Position numbers and translations under genes: made by a program. The notes under the pieces are model-generated. The model saw only the letters and a program-made list of their open reading frames with translations, did not search any database and was not told the DNA's origin. From positions 1 through 64,000 of the forward strand of contig JAFQAN010000005.1 in assembly GCA_017416915.1 (NCBI GenBank): a DNA stretch of 64,000 nucleotides. Direction: 5' to 3'. Origin of the DNA: Alistipes sp. Its GTDB lineage: Bacteria > Bacteroidota > Bacteroidia > Bacteroidales > Rikenellaceae. This document shows positions 1-9,068 of the stretch, in pieces; positions within the stretch are counted from its first letter, which is position 1, and the number at the start of each line of letters is the position of its first letter.

Positions 1-475
1 AGCGGAAGATGACTGTGAAGTAAGCCACCATCTGTACGAAAATGATAGAGGTATTGATGTCGCCTATCCAAGTGTCATCGCCTGTCATCTCGTGCTGAAT
101 GGATGCGATACGCTCCTGAGTAGGAATAGCAAGGCCAAGTCCGAGGCAAAGAAGACCGGGCAGGAGATGCAGCAGATGAATAGGTTTGAGGCGGAAGTTC
201 AGGTCAAAATTCTTCTTGGCAAAGAGCCATAGCAATGGCATCAGCAACGTATTGACCGAGTAACTGATGGGAAACATGAAAAGAGTCAAATTGTGCCATT
301 CCAACATTCGGCTCATATTGTATATATAGACGGGGACATTGGGTAGCACAATAATGGCAGCCGCATATCCGCTCTCTCCACGAAAACGGGTAGCAGCAAG
401 CAGTACAGCGGCCATTCCTAATAATATGATGATGCTGGACGAATTGACTGTCAATATAAAATCATTGTATCCCAT
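1..475 (-). CDS. N-terminal part of a membrane-anchored AraC-type regulator (cut by window edge)
   Basis: The reading frame starts with ATG at 475 and runs off the left edge, so only about 158 residues are visible. They read MGYNDFILTVNSSS and continue into a chain of hydrophobic segments with short loops, including SRMLEWHNLTLFMFP and LFAKKNFDLNF. This resembles the multi-pass N-terminal half of Bacteroidota regulators whose C-terminal AraC helix-turn-helix domain would lie outside the window, so the DNA-binding part is assumed and not seen. Codon choice (TCC, AGC and AT-ending codons) differs from the TCG/GAG-rich core genes to the right, which suggests acquired DNA. Family assignment is from memory of similar proteins. 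Confidence 0.6.
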   Translation of the reverse strand, partial: MGYNDFILTVNSSSIIILLGMAAVLLAATRFRGESGYAAAIIVLPNVPVYIYNMSRMLEWHNLTLFMFPISYSVNTLLMPLLWLFAKKNFDLNFRLKPIHLLHLLPGLLCLGLGLAIPTQERIASIQHEMTGDDTWIGDINTSIIFVQMVAYFTVIFR

Positions 476-1391
476 CTGAATATTACTATTCCATTTCGGT
501 ACAAAATTACGTAAAAATCTGCAAACAGAACTAAATAGCAGCCTGAAAAATCATCAGTAATAGAGGCCCTGTAAATTAAACTTATCATCAGAGGGTGCCA
601 GAACCTCATTAGTGGCTAACCCTAATGTGTAATTTCAGTATCAGAGTTATAGGTTTTTCCTTAGCTTTCCAAATAATTAATTGGTAAAAGTTGAATTAAA
701 TCGCGAGGGGGGGGTAGTCTCTGATATACAGATACTTACACAAATATACATATTCACTCTATCCCAATTGCGAAAGTCTATTCCGCACCCAGATGACAAT
801 ATCGTATTTCTCCCTATATTTTATATTTATATATGTAACATTTCGCAAAACGCCACTATATCCGTAGCCACGAATAGCTGACTAATTTCGGGGATTCCTA
901 AAAGCGCAGGAGAGAAAGCAAAATAACGATATTGTTATGCATACATGTGGCTGCTATAGGCTATGCGATAATCGCGTTTATCAAATATGGCGTACAAAGT
1001 TTAGTTTATCCCATTGGCTATATGCCCAAAACGGACTAAACTTATTTTTGGCGTTGGCAACACTCAAAAAAGATGCTGACGAAAAGAGAAAGACACTCAT
1101 CATTCTTCTTTTTTCGCCAGCATTTATCTTAAAAATTCAAAAAAAATACACCCAACCTTGATTTTTGGGTGTAAAAAAGGGTGTAAATCTCGTAACTACC
1201 TGATTTACACCCTTTGTTACGGGAAGAGAGGGTTTGGCTACTCCGCAGCCTGTGGCTGCTCCGCTTAACGCCTTTCCCTTCTGCTCGCCGCAGGGGCCCC
1301 TGCAAGCCCTGCTCTCAGCAAGAAGCTACTTCGTAGCCCCTTTTTTGTTTTCCATACCTCCGTCATCAAGCAAGCTTGAGCCGTAGGTATA
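476..1391. other. Gene-free stretch with inverted repeats
   Basis: I see no credible gene: the short open frames lack ribosome sites and have low-complexity translations. It holds an 8-base G run (707-714), an inverted repeat ACACCCAA/TTGGGTGT (1148-1155, 1165-1172), an overlapping-style 11-bp inverted repeat GGGTGTAAATC/GATTTACACCC (1179-1189, 1202-1212) that could terminate plus-strand transcription, and the perfect palindrome GCAGGGGCCCCTGC (1290-1303). The stretch sits between the foreign-looking regulator and a duplicated tRNA end, so it may be the terminal region of an integrated element; no integrase is visible. Confidence 0.5.
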
Positions 1392-1420
1392 AAAAACAAA
1401 AAGATGTCTTTCGACATCTT
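1392..1420 (-). terminator. Intrinsic terminator just beyond structured unit 1
   Basis: On the minus strand AAGATGTC-GAAA-GACATCTT is followed by a T-rich tract (TTTGTTTTTT). It lies about 15-20 bases past the duplicated tRNA 3' end of unit 1, so unit 1 looks like a transcription unit with its own end. Confidence 0.8.
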
Positions 1421-1434
1421 CTTGCTTCGTTTGG

Positions 1435-1560
1435 TCTTGCGGAGAGAGAGGGATTTGAACGACGAAGTCGAAGAGCCGATACCATATAGCGCAGGGCATA
1501 ATGCCCGAGCAATAAACACCCTCATATCGGCTCAACCCCCGCATAAGTGAGCAATACTCT
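1435..1560 (-). other. tRNA-associated structured element, unit 1 (duplicated tRNA-Ser 3' end plus hairpin core)
   Basis: Bases 1435-1460 repeat the 3' end of the neighbouring tRNA-Ser (1685-1710) with one mismatch in 26, exactly 250 bp apart. Read on the minus strand the unit is ATTGCTCAC, GGGGGTT, a 9-bp stem GAGCCGATA (1525-1533) with TATCGGCTC (1473-1481) enclosing hairpin GGGCATTATGCCC, then hairpin CGACTTCGTCG, then the T-loop/acceptor half of tRNA-Ser. The GGGGG before the insert can pair with the CCCTC of the tRNA T-stem, so the core sits as if inserted in a T-loop. The same architecture recurs beside tRNA-Glu at 44290-44410. No TAnnTTTG promoter is seen directly before it. It may be a tRNA-like RNA or a very small attachment-site element. 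Confidence 0.7.
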
Positions 1561-1640
1561 CTTGGCATTGGATGCAGAGCTATCGCCTACGGCGGTTTGT
1601 TTTTGGGGTGTGTGTGGTGGCTTGCCAACAGCAACACACC

Positions 1641-1672
1641 ATAAAAACAAAACAGACGACCTAAGTCGTCTG
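1641..1672 (-). terminator. tRNA-Ser terminator
   Basis: Minus-strand hairpin CAGACGAC-TTAG-GTCGTCTG followed by TTTTGTTTTT, located shortly downstream of the tRNA-Ser 3' end. Confidence 0.85.
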
Positions 1673-1688
1673 CTCTGCATCAAATCTT

Positions 1689-1776
<88 letters not shown>

Positions 1777-1789
1777 TTTTTCCGAGGTG

Positions 1790-1797
1790 CAAATATA
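1790..1797 (-). promoter_or_regulatory. -7 promoter box for tRNA-Ser
   Basis: The minus strand reads TATATTTG, matching the Bacteroidota TAnnTTTG box, 13 bases upstream of the mature tRNA 5' end. Confidence 0.75.
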
Positions 1798-1927
1798 CAA
1801 ACTTTTTCGTAATGTTATACTTTTTGCCCTCTTTTTTTTCGATTTTACGCGAGCTTACAATACTAAAACAGAGGGTTGCAACACGGTTTTACGGTTGCAA
1901 CCCTCAGCTATTTAGTGTGTTAGGCTA

Positions 1928-3259
1928 TTATAGACGAGCCTTGATAGCCTTTGACTCCTCCTCGTAGCCAGGCTTGTCCAGCAGGGCAAACATATTCCTC
2001 TTGTATGCCTCGACACCAGGCTGGTTGAAGGGGTTTACACCAAGCATATAGCCACTGATGCCACACGCCTACTCGAAGAAGTAGAGCAGCTGGCCGATTG
2101 TACGCTCGTCGATACGCTCAATCTCGATAAGCATATTGGGTACACCGCCATCGACGTGCGCGATACGTACGCCCAGCTCCGCCATCTTGTTAATCTCCGA
2201 TATGCGCTTGCCAGCGAGGAAGTTAAGACCGTCGAGGTTGGCATCATCAGCCTCGACCCTAACCTCATACTTCGAGTTCTTAACCGAGATAATCGTCTCG
2301 AAGAGTGTGCGCTCGCCCTCCTGTATATACTGACCCATAGAGTGTAGGTCGGCGGTGAGTGTTACGCTTGCAGGGAAGATACCCTTGCCCTCTTTGCCCT
2401 CCGACTCGCCGTAGAGCTGCTTCCACCACTCGGCGATATAGAGCAACTTAGGCTCGTACGAGCCGAGAATCTCAATCTTTTTGCCGCTCTTATACAGCTC
2501 GTTACGCACGATAGCGTACTGCGCTGCGGGGTTTTGCTCGATAGGTGTAGCCTCGCCCGTGAGACGCTCCATGTCGCGTGCGCCTTCAACGAAAGCCTCG
2601 ACGTCGATGCCTGCAACGGCCAATGGCAGAAGACCTACGGGTGATAGCACCGAGTAGCGACCACCCACGTTGTCCTCGATGACGAAGGTGGGGTAGCCCT
2701 CCTGCGTAGCGAGGGTCTTCAATGCGCCACGTGCCTTGTCCGTGATGGCTACGATACGCTCGGCAGCCTCAGCCTTGCCATAGCGCTTCTCTATCTCTGC
2801 CTTGATAAGGCGGAAGGCGATAGCTGGCTCGGTGGTAGTACCCGACTTAGAGATTACGATAGCGGCGATAGAGTACTCTTTGACAGCCTCCATAAGTTCG
2901 TAGGTGTAGTCCTCCGAGATATTTTCGCCTGCGAAGACGATGGTGGGGTTGTCGTGGCGCTTTTTAAGCGACTCAAACGAGTTACTCATAGCCTCCAATA
3001 CGGCCTTAGCACCGAGGTACGAGCCGCCGATACCAATACATATTACTACCTCTGCCTTTGAGCGCAACTTCTGGGCAACGCTCTTTATCTGGTTTAGTTC
3101 ATCTGCACTTATTGACGAGGGCAGGTTTACCCAGCCCAAAAAATCGTTGCCTGCACCCTCGCCCGAGTGAAGTAGGGCATTGGCGTGTGCGGCAGCAGCC
3201 TGCATCTGGCCTGTTACATTGACGCCCGAGTGTGCGGCGTCGAACTTAATCAATTCCAT
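1928..3259 (-). pseudogene. pgi: Glucose-6-phosphate isomerase interrupted by an in-frame TAG
   Basis: Glucose-6-phosphate isomerase interconverts glucose-6-phosphate and fructose-6-phosphate in glycolysis. The frame from ATG 3259 ([12 protein letters not shown]; a GTG at 3268 is also possible) carries typical motifs ([20 protein letters not shown], the [11 protein letters not shown] signature) and stops at TAG 2069-2071 right after LLYFFE. The same frame then continues for 46 family-typical residues ([20 protein letters not shown], then AYKRNM...) to TAA at 1928. Relatives have Lys (AAG) where the TAG lies, so one transversion explains it. The lost tail holds PGI signature 2 with a catalytic lysine, so the short product should be inactive. 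TAG is a normal stop elsewhere here. Options are a real nonsense mutation, a sequencing error, or readthrough. Confidence 0.92.
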
Positions 3260-3304
3260 CTTAATCACTTGTTTATAACTTTTATTGTAAAGCTGTTATA
3301 GTCG

Positions 3305-4309
3305 TTAGCGTAAAATCTTCGTGAGGCTGAGCATCGCATCACGCGCCGAAGCCTTGTTGTAGAGTACCTCCCACACCATATCCGCAATGGGCATATCTAT
3401 ATTGCGGCGCATAGAGCTACGGCGGATGCACTCGGCGGCGTAGTAGCCCTCGGCAACCATCGTCATCTCGTTCAGCGCACTCTTAATCGTACAACCCTTG
3501 CCAAGTAGTGTGCCAAGGCGGCGGTTGCGACTTAGGGGCGAGTAGCAGGTAACGAGCAGGTCGCCCATATATGCTGCGGTGTTGAGGTCGCGGCTGTGTG
3601 TCGGCACCGCCTCGTCTAAGAAGCGACTCATCTCCGAGGCGCAGCCCGAGATAAGCACCGCGAGGAAGTTGTCGCCATAGCGCAGACCTACGGCGATACC
3701 TACGGCGATGGCATACACATTTTTCATAATCGCTGCACCCTCGACACCCAAGACATCGTGTGATGTGGTACAACGGAAGTAGTCGTTCGAGAGAAGAGCC
3801 TTGACAACCTCGGCAGTGTCGTTATTTTCGGCAGCTACTGTGAGGTATGACAGGCGGCACTGACCCACCTCCTCGGCGTGTGAGGGACCCGTTACCACGC
3901 ACATATTGTCCATAGGCACATCGTAGTAGCGGTTTACGTGTTCGACAATGGTAAGGTAGTCGCCTGGGATGATACCCTTGACTGCCGATACCACAATCTT
4001 GTCGCTGAGAGGCTCGGTAAGCGGCTCCATAAACTTCTTGAAGAAGGCTGAGGGCATAGCTAAAAATATGACGTCGGCGTTGCGTACTATGGCGTTGATG
4101 TCCGCCGAAGGCGTTATCAGCGAGCGGTCGATGTCGCACCACGGCAGATATTTCGAGTTGCGTCCACGGCTTTCGAGCGAGAGTCGTATATCTTCATTCA
4201 GTACCAACCAATCGACGTGGTGGTGGTTTGTTGTCAGTGTCTTGACTATGGCGGTTGCCCAACTGCCGTAACCAAGCACAGCGCATTTTGGTCTATGTTC
4301 AGTTGTCAT
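3305..4309 (-). CDS. gpsA: Glycerol-3-phosphate dehydrogenase (NAD(P)+)
   Basis: Reduces dihydroxyacetone phosphate to sn-glycerol-3-phosphate in the cytosol for phospholipid synthesis. The 334-residue protein starts with a Rossmann nucleotide-binding loop (AVLGYGSWATA, about residues 10-20), has the VVTGPSHAEEV and KNVYAIAVGIAVG motifs, the latter with the catalytic lysine, and the usual C-terminal all-helical domain. Length is normal for the family. It lies upstream of pgi on the same strand with a 45-base gap, so the two are probably co-transcribed from the promoter at 4327-4334. Confidence 0.95.
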   Translation of the reverse strand: MTTEHRPKCAVLGYGSWATAIVKTLTTNHHHVDWLVLNEDIRLSLESRGRNSKYLPWCDIDRSLITPSADINAIVRNADVIFLAMPSAFFKKFMEPLTEPLSDKIVVSAVKGIIPGDYLTIVEHVNRYYDVPMDNMCVVTGPSHAEEVGQCRLSYLTVAAENNDTAEVVKALLSNDYFRCTTSHDVLGVEGAAIMKNVYAIAVGIAVGLRYGDNFLAVLISGCASEMSRFLDEAVPTHSRDLNTAAYMGDLLVTCYSPLSRNRRLGTLLGKGCTIKSALNEMTMVAEGYYAAECIRRSSMRRNIDMPIADMVWEVLYNKASARDAMLSLTKILR

Positions 4310-4326
4310 AGCGAAAAAATTATTGA

Positions 4327-4334
4327 CAAAATTA
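4327..4334 (-). promoter_or_regulatory. -7 promoter box for gpsA-pgi
   Basis: The minus strand reads TAATTTTG, a TAnnTTTG match 18 bases upstream of the gpsA ATG. It is divergent from the mreB promoter about 50 bp away. Confidence 0.65.
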
Positions 4335-4379
4335 CATAAAAAAAGTGAAAGTTATTGCAAAATGTCCATATCTTTTTAC

Positions 4380-4387
4380 TAACTTTG
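4380..4387 (+). promoter_or_regulatory. -7 promoter box for the mre operon
   Basis: TAACTTTG with TTGC about 25 bases upstream. Transcription from here would give mreB a leader of about 200 bases that contains a hairpin (TCGGC-GTTTTTT-GCCGA) and encodes no visible protein. Confidence 0.7.
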
Positions 4388-4592
4388 TGGCAGTATATGC
4401 GCACGTATGCGAGGGTATTGACGTATATCGTTGTGCATCAGTGAGTTTAGTGCGATGTGCCGAGGTCGGCGTTTTTTGCCGAATGGTACAGGTGCAGCGT
4501 ACTTAAAGTTGCGAAAATAGGCACTGTCGGCGAAGAACTTGCTCCTTCGTGGCGACTCTGCCTCGTAAAAAAGAATAAAACGAAAAGAAGAT

Positions 4593-5621
4593 ATGGGATT
4601 ATTTAACTTAACACAGGAACTCGCTATTGACCTTGGAACGGCCAATACGCTGATTATGCACAACGGCAAGGTGGTCGTTGATGAGCCGTCGATTGTCGCT
4701 ATTAACATTAAGACTGGTAACCTTATGGCTATCGGTAACAAGGCACGTATGATGCACGAGAAGGTAAACCCCAACATCCGCACTATACGTCCGTTGAAGG
4801 ATGGTGTTATCGCCGACTTCGAGGCTACGGAGCTTATGTTGCGCGGTCTTATTAAGAAGGTAAACGTGGCGCGTGGCATCTTTGCCCCCTCTATCAAGAT
4901 GATGATTTGTATCCCGTCAGGCTCTACCAACGTCGATATTCGTGCCGTGCGCGACTCGGCGCAGCATGCAGGCGGTCGTGAGATATACCTCGTGTTTGAG
5001 CCTATGGCGGCTGCACTTGGAGCGGGTCTCGATGTAGAGGCTCCCGAGGGCAACCTCATCATCGACATCGGTGGCGGTACTTCGGAGATTGCTTGTATCT
5101 CGTTGGGCGGTATCGTATGCTCGGAGTCTATCGACGTGGCGGGCGATGTCTTTACTACCGACATCCAAAACTATATCCGTCAGCAGTACAGTATGCGTAT
5201 CGGTGAGCGTACAGCCGAGCAGATTAAGTGTGCTATCGGCGCAGCAGTTCCCGAGTTGGAGGAGGAGCCCGAGGATTTCGAGTTCACAGGCTCGAATATG
5301 CACACCAACCTGCCACAGACCGTAACGCTCAATTACAGCGAGATAGCCTACGCGTTGGATAAGTCGCTCGTCAAGCTCGACAACGCCCTGATGAAGGTGT
5401 TGGAGGAGATGCCTCCCGAGTTGTACTCCGACGTGGTGAAGAATGGCGTCTATCTTGCTGGTGGTGGCGCTCTTATCAAGGGTCTTGACAAGCGTCTGAG
5501 CAAGAAGTCGGGACTCCCCGTGCATATTGCCGATGACCCTCTGACGGCTATTGTTCGCGGTACGGGCATCGCGTTGAAGAATATCGGTAACTTCTCGTTC
5601 CTTATCGGAGGCGATAAATAG
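4593..5621 (+). CDS. mreB: Rod-shape determining actin-like protein MreB
   Basis: Bacterial actin homologue that polymerises under the inner membrane and steers lateral wall synthesis by the elongasome. The 342 residues carry the actin-fold phosphate loops: AIDLGTANTL (near residue 11), LIIDIGGGTSEIA (phosphate 2), and the adenosine motif YLAGGGALIKGLD. Start ATG 4593 gives the usual MGLFNLTQELAIDLGT N-terminus. It is first in a run of five same-strand elongasome genes; the 172-base gap to mreC contains a strong hairpin. Confidence 0.97.
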   Translation: MGLFNLTQELAIDLGTANTLIMHNGKVVVDEPSIVAINIKTGNLMAIGNKARMMHEKVNPNIRTIRPLKDGVIADFEATELMLRGLIKKVNVARGIFAPSIKMMICIPSGSTNVDIRAVRDSAQHAGGREIYLVFEPMAAALGAGLDVEAPEGNLIIDIGGGTSEIACISLGGIVCSESIDVAGDVFTTDIQNYIRQQYSMRIGERTAEQIKCAIGAAVPELEEEPEDFEFTGSNMHTNLPQTVTLNYSEIAYALDKSLVKLDNALMKVLEEMPPELYSDVVKNGVYLAGGGALIKGLDKRLSKKSGLPVHIADDPLTAIVRGTGIALKNIGNFSFLIGGDK

Positions 5622-5641
5622 TATCAAACGACGAATGTTCT

Positions 5642-5681
5642 ATACTGCCCGTAGCAACCATTATGTAGCAGCGGGCAGTAT
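5642..5681 (+). terminator. Hairpin between mreB and mreC
   Basis: ATACTGCCCG (5642-5651) pairs perfectly with CGGGCAGTAT (5672-5681). There is no T-tract after it, so it is more likely an attenuating or mRNA-stabilising hairpin than a strong terminator. A second stem GGCAAC/GTTGCC follows at about 5697-5733. Confidence 0.5.
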
Positions 5682-5793
5682 GTATTTAGGATGGTGGCAA
5701 CCGAGGCAATATGTTTTGTGAAGGGTTGTTGCCCTAAAAAGTGGCTCTACGGCGTAGCGAATGTTGCGATGTTGAGCTTTTAGCCGAAAACCA

Positions 5794-6642
5794 ATGCAGA
5801 GATTAATAGAGTTTATCAAGCGCATCTACTTAGTGCTACTCTTCCTTCTTATGGAGGGTGTAGCGCTCTGGTATTATGCTACCGCCACGCCCTATAACGA
5901 GGCAAAGATACTATCGCGCACAACCGCCGTAGGAGGCTTTTTTAGCGGTATGGTTACCGACGTGGGACACTTCTTCTCGTTGCCCGACGAAAACCGAATG
6001 CTCACGGAGCGTATCGCCGTGTTGGAGCAGACCTTACAGCGTGAAAGAGAGCTTCACGGCATAGATGTATTGGACTCGGCGCAGGTGGCGGCACTCAATA
6101 TGGATAACATCCACTATCGCTACTATCCGTCGCGAGTAACGTCGATGACAACCAACCGTCAGCGCAACTTTGTAGTGCTGGACAAGGGTGCCGAGGACGA
6201 CATCAAACCCAATATGGGTGTCATCACGCCCGACCGTAAGTTGGTGGGATATATCATATCGTGTTCGAGACACTACTCGGTGGTGCTGCCCATACTCAAC
6301 ACCGAGTTTAATATCGGTGGACGTCTGGCAGATAATCGCAGTGCCTGCTCGGTGCATTGGCTGGGCGATTCGCCGCACTATGTCGAGGCGTTCGACCTCT
6401 CGACCTACGCCAACCCTGCGGTGGGTATGGCCGTTGAGGCGAGTTCGGAGCGTCTGCCCGACGGTGTGATTATCGGACATATCGAGTCGTTCGAGCATAA
6501 CGCCGCCAAGACGGCGTACTCGGCACGCCTGAAACTCGCTACCGACCTATCGTCGTTGGACAATGTGCTGATTGTCGAGAATACGCACTATGGCGAAATC
6601 GAGGAGCTGCTGAAAACTACCGAGAAGCAGCGACAAAAGTAA
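5794..6642 (+). CDS. mreC: Rod-shape determining protein MreC
   Basis: Bitopic membrane protein whose periplasmic domain scaffolds the elongasome and activates PBP2. The sequence shows one N-terminal transmembrane helix (IYLVLLFLLMEGVALWYY, residues 11-28), a short coiled coil (about 65-90, RMLTERIAVLEQTLQRE), then the beta-rich periplasmic domain with motifs such as VLDKGAEDDIKPNMGVI and VVLPILNTEFNIG. Length 282 is normal. It is followed 24 bases later by mreD. Confidence 0.93.
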   Translation: MQRLIEFIKRIYLVLLFLLMEGVALWYYATATPYNEAKILSRTTAVGGFFSGMVTDVGHFFSLPDENRMLTERIAVLEQTLQRERELHGIDVLDSAQVAALNMDNIHYRYYPSRVTSMTTNRQRNFVVLDKGAEDDIKPNMGVITPDRKLVGYIISCSRHYSVVLPILNTEFNIGGRLADNRSACSVHWLGDSPHYVEAFDLSTYANPAVGMAVEASSERLPDGVIIGHIESFEHNAAKTAYSARLKLATDLSSLDNVLIVENTHYGEIEELLKTTEKQRQK

Positions 6643-6666
6643 CTTCGAAAAAAGAGAGTTTGAACA

Positions 6667-7182
6667 ATGTATAAGTATCTATCATACGTCTGGCTCGCGC
6701 TCCTACTATTTGTGGCGCAGGTCTTTCTGCTCGACAACATCTCTATTGCTATGTGGCTACGACCAATGCTCTTCCCGCTTATCGTGCTATTGTTGCCTAT
6801 GGAGCTACGCACGGTGTGGGTGTTGTTTGTTGCTCTTGGCGTAGGCTTGGCAATGGACCTCGCGGTAGGCGGCTCGGGGCTATATACCGCCTCGCTACTG
6901 CCTCTTGCGATGATACGCTCGACGTTGCTCTACGCCACTACGGGGCGCTACGTTGAGCATAGCGACCAGACGGCGCTGCTGCCACGATTGGCAATGCGAC
7001 AGTTGATGCTCTACGTCGCTGTTGCGATGTTGCTGCACCATGCTCTATTCTTCTTCTTGGAGACATTGTCGTTGGCAAGCCTCTCGACGTTGCTACTTCG
7101 AATCTTTGCAAGTGCGCTACTCTCAACGCTTATAGCGCTGCCCGTAACACGTCTATTCATCGCCAAAATTGCTGTAAAATGA
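6667..7182 (+). CDS. mreD: Rod-shape determining protein MreD
   Basis: Small polytopic inner-membrane elongasome subunit. The 171-residue protein is almost wholly hydrophobic, with five to six predicted membrane helices starting at YVWLALLLFVAQVFLLDN. MreD sequences diverge strongly, so the call rests on length, hydrophobic pattern and position between mreC and mrdA. Its stop overlaps the mrdA start by four bases (ATGA), indicating translational coupling. Confidence 0.85.
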   Translation: MYKYLSYVWLALLLFVAQVFLLDNISIAMWLRPMLFPLIVLLLPMELRTVWVLFVALGVGLAMDLAVGGSGLYTASLLPLAMIRSTLLYATTGRYVEHSDQTALLPRLAMRQLMLYVAVAMLLHHALFFFLETLSLASLSTLLLRIFASALLSTLIALPVTRLFIAKIAVK

Positions 7183-9047
7183 CGAACAATAGAGCATATA
7201 TGCGTTATCGCAGTCTGCGTTATGTGGTGATGCTTACCTTTATGGTACTCGGTGGTCGCTTGGTATATGTGCAGCTACTCGACTATAAGTATGAGTCGTT
7301 GGCGACCTCGAATATCATACGCACCGAGGTGGAGTATCCTATGCGTGGCGAGGTGCTGGACCGTCGTGGCGAGTTTTTGGTTAAGAGTCGCGTATGTTAC
7401 GACGTTATGGTCGTTGCCGCCGACCTGCCAAAGGAGGGCTTCGATACGTTGCGCTTGGCGACCATCTTGGATATTACGCCCGAGAAGCTTGCACAGCAGC
7501 TTCGTAGGGCCTCCGAGGCGCGCCGCGCCCCCTACCTTGTGGCGGGCTATCTGTCGCAGGATGCGAAGCTCATCTTCGATGAGGGCGAGTTCGAGGGCTT
7601 CTATACCCGTTTCCGTACGGCGAGAGAGTATCCGCGTAAGATTGGAGGTAACCTGCTCGGCTACGTTAGCGAGGTTACGGATAAGCAGCTCAAAGAGAAA
7701 CCCTACTACTCGGCGGGCGACTACATTGGTGTCGGCGGCGTGGAGTGGGCCTATGAGGCGGAGCTGCGTGGCGAGAAGGGTGTAAGCTACCGTATCAAAG
7801 ATACGCACGGCGCTATCAAGGGGTCGTATATGGATGGTGCTAACGACGTGCTACCTGTCAAGGGTAAGCAGTTAGTATCGACCATTGATGCCCGCTTGCA
7901 GGAGTTTGCCGAGGAGCTTATGGTCGGCAAGATTGGTGCTGTGGTGGCGATTGAGCCATCGACGGGTGAGATTTTGGTTATGGCGTCGTCGCCGACCTAC
8001 AATCCCGACCTGATGGTAGGCCGTCAGCGTAACAACAACTATATGACGATGTTGCACGACCAGCGTAACCCGCAGTTTAACCGTGCAGTGAGTGCGAAGT
8101 ATCCTCCTGGCTCGACCTTTAAGCTCGTACAAGGTCTTATCGGCCTACAAGAGGGTGTGCTACGTCCCTCGGATACGCACCCCTGTCATCTTGGCTATAA
8201 GTATGGTCGCCGCGTGATGAAGTGCCACGACCACCGCTCGCCTGTCGATTTAAGGGATGCTGTGGCGACCTCGTGCAACGCCTACTTCTGCTACGTCTTC
8301 AAGGATATCATTACCAACCCTAAGTTTGGCTCGATACGCGATGGTGTCAAGACGTGGAACGACTATGTGTATAGCTTCGGCTTTGGTCGTAAGCTCGGTA
8401 GCGACTTCACGTTAGAGGGTACAGGTAGCGTCCCCACGCCCGATACCTACGACCGCAAGTATAACGGACGTTGGAATTGGGGCTCGGTGCTGTCGTGCGC
8501 TATCGGTCAGGGCGAGATGGGTTGTACGCCGTTGCAGATGGCAAACCTCGCTGCGACGGTGGCTAACCGTGGCTACTACTACATACCGCATATCGTCAAG
8601 GAGATTGAGGGTCGCGACTCGATTGACCGCCGCTTCTACGAGCGTCAATATACGATGGTTGATTCCGTACACTTTATACCTATTGTCGAGGGTATGTGGC
8701 GTAGTGTCAATGTGTGGGGTACGTCTCGTGGCGCCTACTTGGAGGGCTACGACGTCTGTGGCAAGACGGGTACGGCACAAAACCCCAACGGCAAGGATCA
8801 CTCTACGTTCCTGTCGTTTGCTCCGAAGGACAACCCGCGTATCGCTATCTCGGTATATGTCGAACACGGAGGCTTCGGCTCGTCGGTGGCACTACCTATC
8901 GCCAGCCTTATCGAGGAGTTGTACCTCACCGATACCATTTGTCGTCCCGAGCTTGTTGAGAGGGTTAAGAGTACCACAATCAACTACTACCACTACGATA
9001 AGAGACAGGCTGCCTACGACCGCCGCCGTGCCGAAAATAGTAAATAG
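7179..9047 (+). CDS. mrdA: Penicillin-binding protein 2, peptidoglycan transpeptidase
   Basis: Class B PBP that cross-links peptidoglycan during lateral elongation, working with RodA. An N-terminal membrane anchor (YVVMLTFMVLGGRLVYVQL) precedes the pedestal domain (YPMRGEVLDRRGEFL) and a transpeptidase domain with all three active-site motifs: SxxK as STFK (in YPPGSTFKLVQ), SxN as SCN (VATSCNAYF) and KTG (CGKTGTAQNPNGK). Length 622 fits PBP2. It overlaps mreD and is followed 21 bases later by rodA. Confidence 0.96.
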   Translation: MTNNRAYMRYRSLRYVVMLTFMVLGGRLVYVQLLDYKYESLATSNIIRTEVEYPMRGEVLDRRGEFLVKSRVCYDVMVVAADLPKEGFDTLRLATILDITPEKLAQQLRRASEARRAPYLVAGYLSQDAKLIFDEGEFEGFYTRFRTAREYPRKIGGNLLGYVSEVTDKQLKEKPYYSAGDYIGVGGVEWAYEAELRGEKGVSYRIKDTHGAIKGSYMDGANDVLPVKGKQLVSTIDARLQEFAEELMVGKIGAVVAIEPSTGEILVMASSPTYNPDLMVGRQRNNNYMTMLHDQRNPQFNRAVSAKYPPGSTFKLVQGLIGLQEGVLRPSDTHPCHLGYKYGRRVMKCHDHRSPVDLRDAVATSCNAYFCYVFKDIITNPKFGSIRDGVKTWNDYVYSFGFGRKLGSDFTLEGTGSVPTPDTYDRKYNGRWNWGSVLSCAIGQGEMGCTPLQMANLAATVANRGYYYIPHIVKEIEGRDSIDRRFYERQYTMVDSVHFIPIVEGMWRSVNVWGTSRGAYLEGYDVCGKTGTAQNPNGKDHSTFLSFAPKDNPRIAISVYVEHGGFGSSVALPIASLIEELYLTDTICRPELVERVKSTTINYYHYDKRQAAYDRRRAENSK

Positions 9048-9068
9048 TTGTCAGAAACAGTAGAATAG

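Noticed and set aside
681-1161. Two small open frames in the gene-free stretch
   Set aside because: No ribosome site, low-complexity or unlikely translations, and overlap with inverted repeats.
1179-1212. CRISPR or integron-like repeat near the left edge
   Set aside because: Only one pair of inverted repeats with no regular spacing or associated genes.
2069-2071. TAG recoded genome-wide
   Set aside because: Other clear genes, such as mreB, end in TAG, so it is a normal stop here.
4379-5164. Long open frame antisense to mreB (261 codons) and other long antisense frames
   Set aside because: They are shadows of strongly coding plus-strand genes; the high GC at third positions keeps antisense frames open.
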